Source: Hawksworthiomyces lignivorus
Taxonomy: Eukaryota; Ascomycota; Sordariomycetes; Ophiostomatales; Ophiostomataceae
NCBI GenBank assembly: GCA_002917075.1
Contig: NTMA01000035.1
Location: 186,001-250,000, forward strand
Length of the DNA: 64,000 nucleotides
Reading direction: 5' to 3'
The notes under the pieces were generated by a model that worked only from the letters and a program-made list of their open reading frames with translations, was not told the DNA's origin and searched no databases. A program made the position numbers and the translations under genes. How positions within the stretch are numbered: the stretch's first letter is position 1; every line of letters begins with the position of its first letter. This document shows, piece by piece, positions 45,758-57,000 of this stretch.

Positions 45758-46795
45758 ATGTCCCCTTCCGACCGCCTCGCAGGCAAGACCGTCGTCATTA
45801 CCGGTGCTTCCTCTGGCATCGGTCGCAGCACGGCTTTTGAGTTTGCGCGGGTTGTGGCACCCCATGGACTCCGGCTCATTCTGACGGCGCGCCGTGTGGA
45901 TGTGCTCCGTGAGATAGCAGCCGAGCTGAAAACGGCATTTCCGGCCGTTCAGGTCCTGTCTGTGTATCTCGATGTTAGCCAACCTGATGCCGTGAGAGCG
46001 TTCGTTCCTTCGCTGCCAGAGGAGTGGCGGAATATTGACATTCTTGTGAACAATGCGTACGTCTCCGACCCTCCCCTTCCCCCCTTTCTCTTCACGCATC
46101 CCTTGCTGGTGAGATTCCTGACTTGCAGCCTATAGCGGAGTGGCTAAAGGCTATGCACGCGCGCCTGCCATTGCTGAGGAGGACAAGAACGAGATGTGGG
46201 CGACCAACGTGACGGGCCTCATCAACATGACGCAAGCGGTGCTGCCCATTTTTCTAGCACGGCCGGAGGGGGGCCACGGCGACATCATCAACATCGGCAG
46301 CGGCGCAGGGCGGCACCCCTACGCAGGCGGCGGCATCTACTGCGCGACCAAGGCGGCGCTGCGCAGCTTCTCTGAGAGCCTGCGTCAAGAGCTCGTGGCG
46401 ACGCGGATCCGGGTGATCGAGATCGATCCGGGCCAGGTAGAAACGGTAAGAACGAGGATGAGGCACAAATGTTCAGGCTGTGCTTTTGGCTTTTGCTTGT
46501 TAGTCTCTAGCAATCCTACTAAATTTTGGCAGAACTTCTCAGTTGTCCGCTTCTACGGAGACAAGAGCAAGGCGGATGCCATGTACGCGTATGTATATAT
46601 ACGAAACATCTTCCTGCAATTATTTGTTGATTTATCATTAATCAAATCAGGGATGTCGACCCTCTCACGCCAGAGGATATTGCTGAGGTGATCGTTTTCG
46701 CAGCGACTCGACGGGAGAATGTCGTCTTGGCCGACGCCATGATCTATCCAAGTCACCAGGCAGGTGGTGGTGTGATGCACAAGAAGTCTGCGTAG
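45758..46795 (+). CDS. NADP-dependent short-chain dehydrogenase (YMR226C / serine-3-dehydrogenase-like)
   Basis: Four exons (45758-46056, 46136-46445, 46533-46588, 46651-46795) give 269 aa. TGASSGIG lies at residues 15-22, NNAG at 98-101 (completed by splice 1), catalytic S155 in NIGSGAG and Y168-CAT-K172. The C-terminal FSVVRFYGDKSKADAMYADVDPLTPEDIAE order is diagnostic for the fungal/yeast NADP-dependent 3-hydroxy acid dehydrogenase group (yeast YMR226C), which oxidises L-allo-threonine, serine and other beta-hydroxy acids. The remaining part VIFAATRRENVVLADAMIYP matches as well. It is a cytosolic enzyme, probably housekeeping or amino-acid related. It is convergent with the next gene, about 230 bp between stops. 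Confidence 0.92.
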
Positions 46796-47023
46796 GGCTG
46801 AGAATACGATATTTGGCATAGTATTGTGGACACAATTGCTTGTTCAAAATATCATAGATTTTTTCCATCAAAAAAAGACAAGATAGAAAATGCAAAGCAA
46901 ACTTAGAAATTCTGCTAATTGAGCTACTAGCTACTAGTATTCTGTTTGAAATGGAAATTTTCCTCGGTTCTCCTTTATATCCTTCTTTTTTTACAATCTC
47001 AGAAGGATCGCCATCCGATCATA

Positions 47024-49887
47024 TCAGATACGGGAATCGACTTGGTTTACCATTTTCGGTAGATAGCGGTTCTGTGTGGGTAGTGGAAACGCAAATCGTC
47101 TTTCATTAGGTTCCTCCACCTCTACACAGTCGCAGCAGCTTGTAAACCACCACACGAGTCGCTAGCATTCGCTAAGCATTAGCAAAGAAACAGATCTGAA
47201 CACGAAAAAGTAAAACAAGATCGAGCTGAGCTCAGGAAAGAAAAAGAAAACGAAGCTACCTTGTGACTAGACACAGAAATTATGACATCGCGATCACTTA
47301 GCGGGCCATCGCCGACAATTATGTCTGTAAGATACCTGCACGTTTTAGCATTTGGACTGAAGGGACAGGTGATGTTCTCGGCCGCATAGCGAAAAGTTAT
47401 TTTTGCAAGCGGCAAATATATCGTACGGCGTGCTATATCGTCAGCATCATAAATATCGCTGATTGTGGCATCTTGTGCAGTATTGGCAGTCCCCGATGGT
47501 TCCCAGTTGCCTAAAATCTGCACCAGTCCTGAGCGGTCTGTAATGCGCAGCCCCACACAACGGTCCCCTATCCTGCGCAGCTGCAGTTTCTGGATGTCAC
47601 CAGTTACACTGGCACTGCTCATAAACGAAGCTCCTTGGTGGATCTGCTGGTTAGAGTTTGACCCATAGGCTCCAATAGAGAACGGAGGCGCGTAATGGGG
47701 CCGTTCGGACAAGACTCGTCTTGCTGCCTCTGTGTCAATACATGTGCCGATACTTGTAAGTTGGTAGGTGTCCGTAGTCAAGATGTCAACCAAGATGCCC
47801 TTCACTGCTTGCTGTCCATTTGAAACCATAGATAAAGTAACAGAAGATGTAGACATCAAGCCCTGAGGTCCAAATAGCGTCATTCGACCTAAATTTGTTC
47901 CCGCCTAGGTTTTCTCTTTTTGTTAAAATTTGCATATTTCCAATATCTCGACACGTTAGATTAATCGAAGCAGAGACAACACACCAAAATGTGCGGTCCA
48001 AGCGAGAAGTACGGTGAGTTCCGAGCTTGTAGCAAGAGACCAAAAGACACAATGTGCTCGCCGGGCGAGAAATCCACATGAATCGACAAACCGCCGCGAC
48101 GGCCCACCTCACGGCGCACCCCGCCATCAAAATGAGCAACCATGCCGCGGATGCCGTGGGAGCGTAAATACACCGTCAGGCTGGTTGCAAATGCATTTCC
48201 CAGCTGCAAAGGAAGATACTGACAGAAGCGTCGACCGCCATGATAGAGCAGGTGGCCCGGGTACGGTAGCGTGTCAACAATCAATAAGTCGCCGTCTTTT
48301 GGTATGTCCTCGTCTGTATTCCAGACTACTCGCTGCGACCAGTCCATATTGTAACTGATCTCGTTGTTATAATTTGAACCCCCTCCACTGATTCGAAGTA
48401 TTTTCAGATCCTAATAAGTGCGTGAAAACGAGAACATGGAGGCAAATCATTGTATCAGCTGACGACCTTAGAGAGAGTGAGTGGAAGGAAGCATTGGTAT
48501 CTGTAAACGTACGTCACGATATATGTGAAGACTTTCCACGGTGCGTCGAAAAGGCAGCGTTTGAACTCCATGTCTCATACTTGGGTAACCAGGGTTACCC
48601 AGACGGGGCGATGACGACTTGTCTTCGTATACCAAAGCCAGTGCTTGTATGCCAAGTGGCCCCAGCCAGACCTTGACGCCGGCAATGGGCCGGACACCAC
48701 TCCGAATTGGAATGCTCATGATCGGCCTGGTGGCATAATACTCTTTGCTGGTAGCACCATGGGCAAGCTCGGGGTCGTCTTCTCTGTTATTTCCCTCCCC
48801 TGCGACAACTTTGAGCCTTTGTAGGTATGTGTCGCCAAATATGCGGACCGAGGTTGCCATAAGACGGCTGACCTGCTGGGCAGTCTCCTGCGTCTGCAAA
48901 ACAAGATCTTCTTCATGTAGGGGGAGGGACGCCGGTTCCTTCACCGGCAGCAGAAATGATCGTACAATCGGAAGCAAAAGAGATACTGCCGTCTCTAGAG
49001 TGCGGAAGAGGGATGCTGCAAGACCAGAATGTAAATAAGACACGATGATGGTCTGCAGTTCGGCGGGCAACTTCGATTCAATGAGAGAGAGTAAGCGGCT
49101 CAAGTCTGACTCGTCATCTAGAAATGCCTTGCATGTCTCTGCAGGAGGCAGCCGCGACAGTGCGTGGCGGTATTCTTCGTCCCCTCCCGTCACAAAATTG
49201 CGCGGAACAATGGATCGAGCCTGCTGGCCCATCCGGTAGAGACAGCGGGGAGACATTAGGGCCTTGGCCTCGTCTTTCGAAAGCTGGTGTGAGAGCTTCT
49301 TCACTGCCTTCCAGCAACAGACATGCACAAAGAAGAAGGCACGCGACGGGTCGTAGTCTAGGGCATCACGGCATGGCCCCCTAATGAAGCTTATCTCGCG
49401 CACTTTTTCTGGGCGAGCTTTGTTTCGCAGCTTAAAGATCCAAGGGGAGCCGAAGAGTTCTGGAGGCCATGTAGAGGACCTCAGATTGGACCGAACGGTG
49501 TGAAATTCTGCATGCTCCGGGGTCACGATACCTTTGTCCGCACTGAAAACTAGGCAGGGAGACAAACACAGAATACATTAGAGCAAAGTTATGGCGAAGG
49601 TGAGAATAATTTCCACAGAAAGTTGTAAGCGGCAGAAATGCCAAATGGTCACAGTCTGATGTGGGCGTAATAAAAAAAAAGAGAAATCCCAAACAAAAGA
49701 ACAGAAGAAGTAGAGAAAGGACACACTAACATGCAAGCACATCCAGCTCCCAGTCGTCGTGCACGCCGGAAGTTGGGCAACCTACGTTTCCTGACTTAGA
49801 TGTCGGGAGGGAAAGGCGGCAGAGAACGCAATACGGCTCAATATTGACACACAGGCCGTCATCCGAGTCTTCTCCTGCCAAATCCAT
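47024..49887 (-). CDS. Hypothetical multi-exon protein, 800 aa
   Basis: Five exons on the minus strand (49887-49731, 49549-48513, 48410-47985, 47904-47260, 47161-47024) close perfectly in frame (2403 nt). The N-terminus has a Cys-rich motif (CVLCRLSLP near residue 20 and a further Cys at 35) after an acidic start. Residues about 220-240 (LIESKLPAELQTIIVSYL) resemble an F-box helix. The C-terminal half is beta-rich and Gly/Trp-containing (YPGHLLYHGGRRFCQYLPL, GLSIHVDFSPGEHIVSFGL), ending with WWFTSCCDCVEVEE. I recognise the layout of fungal F-box-associated hypothetical proteins but no catalytic domain. The start at 49887 is used because an upstream ATG at 50032 cannot be spliced in frame; that exon may be 5' UTR. 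Possibly a ubiquitin-ligase adaptor, at low certainty. Confidence 0.7.
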
Positions 49888-50710
49888 CGCGAATTCCCTA
49901 ATGCGTAGAAAGAAATGGCGAATGAAAAGAAAAAAATCAATAGCACAGGCGCGTTACACAAAGAAACGAGTAGGATGTTGCTACTTACATTACTGATATC
50001 TTGTGCAGCCTCGGTTGCCATGCGGCGAGATATTCCCGGCTATTTCGTGTCCCTGTGAAGATGACAAACGATGCTCTTTTCTGCTTACAGCCAAATCTCA
50101 CATCCGCCCCCGCTATTGCAGCCTGATTTCTTGTTGCCTTTGTCTGTGGCAGTGCTGAAAAAAAATATTGCAATGTTGGCTGTTGGTGATACGCGCCTGT
50201 TGGCCTTTAACCGAGTTTACAGGAGGAAGAGAGACTCGGCTGCTAAAGAAATAAGAATAAAAACGGTGGCGCCGTGGAGACGGTTTCATTAATAAAGTGC
50301 AGAAGCCAGGAGAAGACCACATGCTGCTTGTATGAGCACGATCTCATATGTGTCATGGTGTGATAACTCCTCTGCCAAATACGCACTCTCTCATGCTCTC
50401 TGTAATTCCATTTGCGACGTCTCCAGCTGTGGGTATTTCACACAGCTTGAATTTTTCTTAGGATTTATTTTCTATCAGTTATATTATTATGGTAAAGTTT
50501 CTTTCTCATGCAGGCTGGTTAGAGGATCAAGCATAGTAGAAGGAACAAGCAAATGGAGCTATGAACGACAAGACATTGTGCCTCGACCGAAGTTCCCGTC
50601 AGTTCGATCAGAGCTGCAAGATACACCCCAAATGAGATGTGTCCGTTTTAACGGATATATCAATAGAAGGAGCGCTGCATCTCCATTACATCGATCCTTT
50701 GAATGCCCCG
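49888..50710. other. Intergenic, includes a possible 5' UTR intron
   Basis: 820 bp between two minus-strand genes. An ATG-containing stretch at about 50000-50032 (minus) is followed by GTAAGT and, about 90 bp later, CATTAG, suggesting an untranslated first exon of the 800-aa gene. The plus-strand frame from 50332 runs antisense into the acetyltransferase and has no domain, so it is not called. Confidence 0.4.
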
Positions 50711-51501
50711 TCAGCAAGTATCCTCTGGGCTGGCATTTTGTGTTTGCTTTCGTTGTTTCTTACCATCGACCAAACTTGAAGCCCACCTGGGGCAGATGAC
50801 CTCTCTAGTATACCGTGTCAGTATCGCAACAAAAGCAGGGAAGAATGAAACTCGACCCACAAGCTGAAACCCGCGGCGTTCATAGAATTCTTTCAGAGCC
50901 AAGCCGCCCCGTTTGCCCGTCTCATCCACCGACATCACCGCGATGAGATGCCGGACTTTGCGGGGCTCAGTTCCTTCTGCCGACGTGTTTCCGTCGTTGC
51001 TGCTCCTCAAATATTGCGGGTAGCGAGAAGGCTCTTGCAACACATCGATGAGGGTCGTCAGCAGTTTCGACCCGACGCCGCGCCCCGTGTGCGCGGGGTG
51101 GCAGAACAGCGAAAATTCGACGGTGAACCTGTAGGCTGGCCGTTCGGAGCGGAATCCAAGTGCGTAAGCGTAGCCGAGGATTTCTGGTTCGGTTGACGAA
51201 GCATCCGCTGCGCCAACAGCCACGAGATATGGGAGACGGGCATCGGCCACGGCGTGGAAGGTTTTGACGTAATTTTCCACGGGCTGGGCCTCTTCGTGAA
51301 ATGTCACAACCTAAACAATTAATCGCAGTGAAGTTTTGGTATCTCTTCGTCATCTCTTACACTTCCCTAGGACTAGCCATCCTACGAATAGCCTTGAGAC
51401 CGGAGAAAATGGCATACCGTATTCAAAATGTAGTGCCGGTTGATGAGCTCGACAGCTGGGATGTCTGCCTCCCGAGCGGGCCTGATTTCGATGTCGGCCA
51501 T
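50711..51501 (-). CDS. GNAT-family N-acetyltransferase (phosphinothricin-acetyltransferase-like)
   Basis: Two exons (51501-51418, 51310-50711) give 227 aa. The N-terminus IEIRPAREADIPAVELINRHYILNTV has the family's R-x-A-x-x-x-D-x-x-A-V-x-x-I-x-x-Y pattern, and the splice restores NTVVTFHEE as in PAT/Bar-type acetyltransferases. Motif A for acetyl-CoA pyrophosphate binding is HTGRGVGSKLL, and the late LKEFYERRGFQLVGRV is motif B. An insertion of about 20 residues, Ser/Asn-rich (RSSNDGNTSAEG), sits after the CoA loop. It would acetylate an amino group on a small metabolite or xenobiotic; the substrate is not identifiable. Single gene, cytosolic by lack of signals. Confidence 0.9.
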
Positions 51502-54037
51502 TCTCTTTACATAACCTAAAATGTTCAACGCTCTACACATACGAACACTGTTGAAGCTACGAAATACAAAAACACATGCCAAATACGTGTATTCGCCTCT
51601 GACAAAGCATTGCAGATGCGCAGAAGTTGAGTCACAGATGAAGAGCCAATCCCAGTGGCTACTCCAATCTGTAAAGCCGGTAGCGACTCCAAAGCGGAGA
51701 GCTCCGATCGATTGGCCGATCACCTCACTAGGGCCGGGCTCAGCTCTGTAAGAAAGTAAACAAAGCACAAAAACAAAGACAAAATTGGTCACGAAATTGA
51801 TGGCTTCCACCACAGCTCCTTTTGTAGTCAGAGAACGCTTCAAGTTACGCATCATGAAAAATCTGGCGACCGGCGCTTCAATTCTTCGGCTTAGCGGGAA
51901 ATCGGTAATAAAAGAGTTGCAGCTGGGAAGGCATCAACTATTCACCGAAGTCTCCCGTTTGCCGGAAGTACATCCCCGCCTGCAGGCGACTTGGTGAAGT
52001 GCATACGATGTGTTCCGTATCCCGAGAGTGGATTAGGACGTGCAGTTGTGGACCTCGACAGAGTGATTTTTTTTGTCTTACTGCTTTCTGCAAGTCCAGC
52101 CTCCAGTTTCCACAATTTCGAGATTTGAGATTTTCTATCCCCAAGACTACGTGGACCGGGCATCGGGGCATTTGTGTCCTGCTAGATTACAACGCACAAA
52201 CACGTACATGTCGCCAGAATACATCTGTCAGATCCTTGGGCTGCCATCTGGCAGCAAATAGGACGGAAAGAAAAGCAAGATGAGTCCCAGTGGCTGGGAA
52301 TGGTGCCGCGTAGAATGTTCCATGTGGCATTGGGCATCGGGTTGCTGAAACATACGAAACGAGAGAGATGAACCCTGCCTGGATGGAACGGCCCAACCAG
52401 AGACCAGCACGAGACCGTCGTAGAGCGCCCAAAAGCAGGTACTTTTCTCTCTGTTCTCCAGTTGTTTCAATATCAGGCCCAGATAGAGCACAGGCGCCAG
52501 AAATAGCCAGTTGGCGGGGGGGCAGTAAAAATACGCGCAAAGAGGGGAAGAAGAGAAAACCTCGACACCGCCCAACCACCTCCCTGCAGCGCCCTGCCTC
52601 TCTCTATGCTTTGATTATGCGCTATCATTCGACGCAGGCCCCTCCACTCTCTCACATCTCTGATCCACTAGATTGTGTTAGTTGCCTGCATTAACAGCAA
52701 GGATAAGAAGGCAGATGTCTTTTTTTTCGCCTTGATCTTGTTCTTTTTTCGTGGTTCTCATTAAAGACCTCAAGCTCTCTGTTATCCGGCGCCCAACCGA
52801 GCCACGTACCAATTTGCAGTGACTCGTGGTTTTTCTCCTTTCGCCCTCTCATTTCGAGCTGTCATTTCCTCCTTGTTTTGTCAGGCCATTGGCACAGTCA
52901 GCATGGCCCAACTCGGGAATCTGGAAAGAATCTCGTGTCTGGATAACTCGGCGTAGGGTTGAAACTTATGGGGCAGCAGAGCGGCCGTGGCGCCATTTGG
53001 CGTTAGTTTGGCGGCAGCTAACACCACCTCATTTTCCAGGCAAGCCGAAGCAGGCCTGGTTGAGTGCGCGCAGTAGCTTCGAAGATAGCACAGAGACTAA
53101 AACCCAAGCAGATATGGGCATCTTACAGTACATACAGAGTATGGCTCTCCTGTGGAGAAGAGAGGCTGGCTGGAAGGGACCCGGATCAAAACCACAAGCT
53201 AAATGGGAATTAAGCAGCACCCAAAGTACTTGGTAAGTGAGCAATTGACTCCATATATGCAAATGCAAGAAGCAGAGGAACGCTGTAGATGATAGCCCCG
53301 CTGGAGAGAGCATGACGAGGTCCACTGCTTGGCCACTCGATTTTTTTCTAGGGCTACGAAATATGGAGCACCGTTTTCTCTCTGGAGCTTGGAGCTTACC
53401 TCTTGGAGGGGAAGAGGGGAAAAAGTGTCTCCTATAGACGGATACCGAACATGACGAGAGGAAGTCCCGCTTTCACAAGCAAAAAAAGCGAAAGCCGGCC
53501 GTTTCCTAGCCGTGCGGAACAATTCGCTCGTAAAGTGAAGAGGTGGTGTGCTGTTGTGGTGTGCCTGTGTGGCTGCACGTCACTGGTAAGCGCTGTTTAC
53601 TTCTTATTATTGTATTATTATTGTACTATTATTGTATTATTTATTTTTTATTATTTCCTTATTTTTCTTTCGTTGTCCCTCTCTTTCCGGCTTCCTTTAT
53701 CTCAATCGCCCACGCCGTAGAATTGTCTCTCCTTACTTCCCTTTCCTCTTTCTTTGGATCTCTTTCTTTTGGTTCTTTCCCTCCTCTCTTCTTCCCCCCT
53801 TTCCCCTTCTCAACTTCCTCTAGATATCTTTAACACATCTTGACCACCCTCTCTATCTATGCATATGTATTTTCGGTAAGGATGGCCTCGGGCCGTCCTC
53901 CCATATCGCATCTCCCCTCATTCACTTCTTTACCGTTATATTTATTCCCTCACGAGAAAATTTCCTTCCAAGAGCAGTAAACACTCTCCTTATCGACCCC
54001 ATTTTGGGTGATCTGACCCAACAGAAAGCACTGCAAA
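51502..54037. promoter_or_regulatory. Long upstream region of the 2058-aa gene, pyrimidine-rich leader
   Basis: 2.5 kb with no convincing gene. An 11-bp minisatellite (TTATTATTGTA, three units, 53604-53636) is followed by about 170 bp of almost pure pyrimidine on the plus strand (53650-53830). A T/C-rich tract of this kind next to the transcription start is common for strongly expressed fungal genes. Short frames between 52187 and 53325 on both strands show no domain. Confidence 0.45.
53604..53636. repeat. 11-bp minisatellite, three units
   Basis: Units TTATTATTGTA, TTATTATTGTA and CTATTATTGTA in direct tandem, one mismatch in the third. It lies about 400 bp upstream of the start of the large gene. 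Confidence 0.8.
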
Positions 54038-57000
54038 ATGGTTTGGGATACTGCCTCCCGCAGTCATCATCCCGGCATGGCTTTGTTCGGCAGTCGTACC
54101 GGCTCGTCGAGCAGCAGCAACTCGCTCCTGAGAACATTGACTTCTCTCACCAGGCAGAGGAAGTCAAAGTACACGCTGAAAACGCAGACCTCAGTGGCAG
54201 CTGCTGAAGAAGAGCCGGTGCTCGTCACAAGCCGACCTGTTTCCGATACCCCCAATCCGGCTGTGGACGCCGCTGGAGCCAGAACTGGCTACACCTCTGG
54301 CAGTTCTGCATCCAAGGATCTGCCTCCTTCTGGGCCACCGCTAGCTATACAAGTCGAGGTTCGCCTCCCCGGCCTGAATAACTCGCTTGGTTCATTGACA
54401 TACAACCACGAATATGCCAGCTCGTCTGAACTCGTAGTCTCGGATCGTCTCTGCAATGGTCTGCTGCGGCGGCTCGAGCACTGCAGCACGGAGCTCCTCA
54501 CTCGCAAGGACTCTGAAGCACTAAATCACAAGCACAAAGCTGGCCACTCTCACTCTACCAAGCCCCTCAGCTATGAAATTCGCTTCCGGGTCGTCCGCCG
54601 CGGCTTCGGCGTCTGGGCCGAGAAGACTTATGGTTCGTACCAGAAAGAAGAACTGACAAGCGCCGACGCCCACGAGATCATTCTAGCTACTCACCGCATG
54701 GTCGGACTTTTCCTCCGCCGCCATGACCCATCTTTCAAGTGGACCGACATGCCCTGGACAGAAAAAGTCGGCGCCTTCGCTTCCCCGCCAGAAGGACCCG
54801 ACCTCGTCCGCCCCGTTGTCGGCCGCCCCCTGCCGCTTTCTTGTGTCCCGCGGTCCCGCTTCCTGGACGCCTCTCAGACATTCGAGTTTGTCCCCGGATA
54901 CTCAATACATTTTTCTTTCCGCAGCCGCAACCGAGACCGCAAGCAGTACGACTGGAAGCGCGTCATACGCCTGCAGAGCAACCAGAATGCGCCTCTCAAC
55001 TTGGCCCTTGCGGAAAGTCTCCTCTGCCAGACGCTCGAATCCGTCAACAGCTCACTAGCAGAGCGGCGCGCCGCCTTCCAGGAAGATCACGAGGGCTGCG
55101 AGTGGCTCGAAGGTGCCGTGGGCTGCCAGCACTTTGGCGACGACGCTCTCGAAATTGAGCTGCGCGTCGAAAACAACTTCGGCCCCAACTACGACCACCT
55201 GCACCAGACCATCCGCAGCAAGATCGCCATCTTCCGTCATCCTGACGCGACCGACTGCCAGCGGTTTATGCACGATATCCACGGCAGCCTGTCGAGAGCA
55301 AGAGACGCCACCGACGAGAAGGTGACTGCGCTGCCCGATTTCGACCTGCGCATCCTCCGCCTCTCTGGCCAAACCTGGTCCCTCGACAACCCTGCCCGGT
55401 TTGTTCTCGACGCGTCCACCTCCTACTCCCGCCGCAGCATCGACGCCATCATGGTCCGCGTGCAGACGGGAATTGCCGACGTGCTTCGCGGCCACGCCTA
55501 CACAGCTCACATCGTTGCATACAAACGGGGCCACCTCATTCTTGACAAAGTCTTGGTCGCGCAGTCTGACTTGGCACGGCTGCCCCTGTCTCACAGCACG
55601 CCTGTTCGAGAATCTTCCGATGAAGTTGTCTCACGGCTGAAAAGGCGCATTCAGCAAGACCTCAGCGCTGTCTGCAAGGACACGTGCTCCCTGGATGACG
55701 TTTACGATAGCGCAGATGAAACTGCCTCCAGTGTCCGAAAAGGAAAGTCGCCAGCTACACACGGTGAACCTCCTGCCGAGGAAGCTGTCGTGGAAGTAGC
55801 CGATAGTGGAAGCACTGCTGTGGAGAACGAAAGGCCAACATCATCATCGCACTCTGACGTGTTTAGGGAAACGGTGATGCTGGAAGATGCAGCAGTGGTG
55901 GAAGAGGAGCCAAGCGCGCCCGCGCCGCGCGTTGTCGAGCTTCCTGAAGACGCCTTTTTCGATGCCCTAGAGCCTCCTTCCCCAGCATCGAGCATCCGCC
56001 GCCGCGCTTTTCCCCTCGTCCCAGAGAAATTCGTTTTGCCCCAGTCTTCGAGAAATTCAAGTGTCGAAACCATTGGCACAGTGTCTGAGGCAGAAGAGCT
56101 TGCCGACTCTGCGGCTTCGATTCCCGAACAAGAACCTGATGTCGGGCCCGCAGAACAAGAACACGAGCAAACTAAGGAGATCCTAACACCCACAGCCGAA
56201 GAGCCACAGGAACAGCAGCCGTCTGGATTTCCCAGAGAGCTCGAGGCAGAAGTGGAGCCACAACCAGAGCTGGATCAAACGCAGGTTGAGGTGGAACAAA
56301 TGCAGCCGGAGCCGGAGCAAACTCCAGAGCCGGAACCAGAGGCAGAAAAGGAGCTTGCAGAAGAGATGCGCGTTTTTGATTCCGAACCAATAATGTCGTC
56401 AGCACTCTTCGAAGATGAAGATCTCCAAACGCAAAATCCTGTGTGTCAACCTGAGGCAGTTCCCGAGCGAACCCACGAGCCGGTTGTAGGAACTCAGCTA
56501 GAGACAATCCTTGAAGACGACACTGAGCCAGAAGCCGAGATAGAACACGTGTACCTGGCTGAATCGCAAACAATCGACATCTCGGCAACCGAAGAGACAA
56601 CTAGTCAGCCGCCAGGCAACCAGGTATTTTCTCAGGAAGAGTCACTGATTCCCTCGTCGCCACTCTCAAACCAGCAAGACGACACATTTGCAGCGGATGC
56701 GACTCTTTTAATTGTGGCTTCTTCCAACAGTACGCGGCCGTCTACGCCTTCTCTTAGCGTCAGCTCGGGAGACTATGATTCACCTCGGATCAGCTTGTTA
56801 GAAACACCAAATATCGGCCGCGAAGCTCATGCGGACATTCTAGAAAGCCCAGACAGCCCAGACATGAAGAGAGGGGCGGAACGGCACCATTTCAGAAACA
56901 CTAAAGATGAGCTGAGCGCCGAAGATCGTGATGCAGCTAGCTTCGTTCCTCCCGAAAAGCCTTCTGCTGATGATCAGGAATTTACCTTCTCTCAGCCGTT

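Noticed and set aside
50332..50799. 155-codon plus-strand frame with ATG
   Set aside because: Runs antisense into the acetyltransferase coding sequence, shows no domain, and composition follows the spacer.
52187..53325. Several overlapping 60-136-codon frames on both strands upstream of the giant gene
   Set aside because: No domain, no splice pattern and no dominating frame; better explained as a long promoter/leader.
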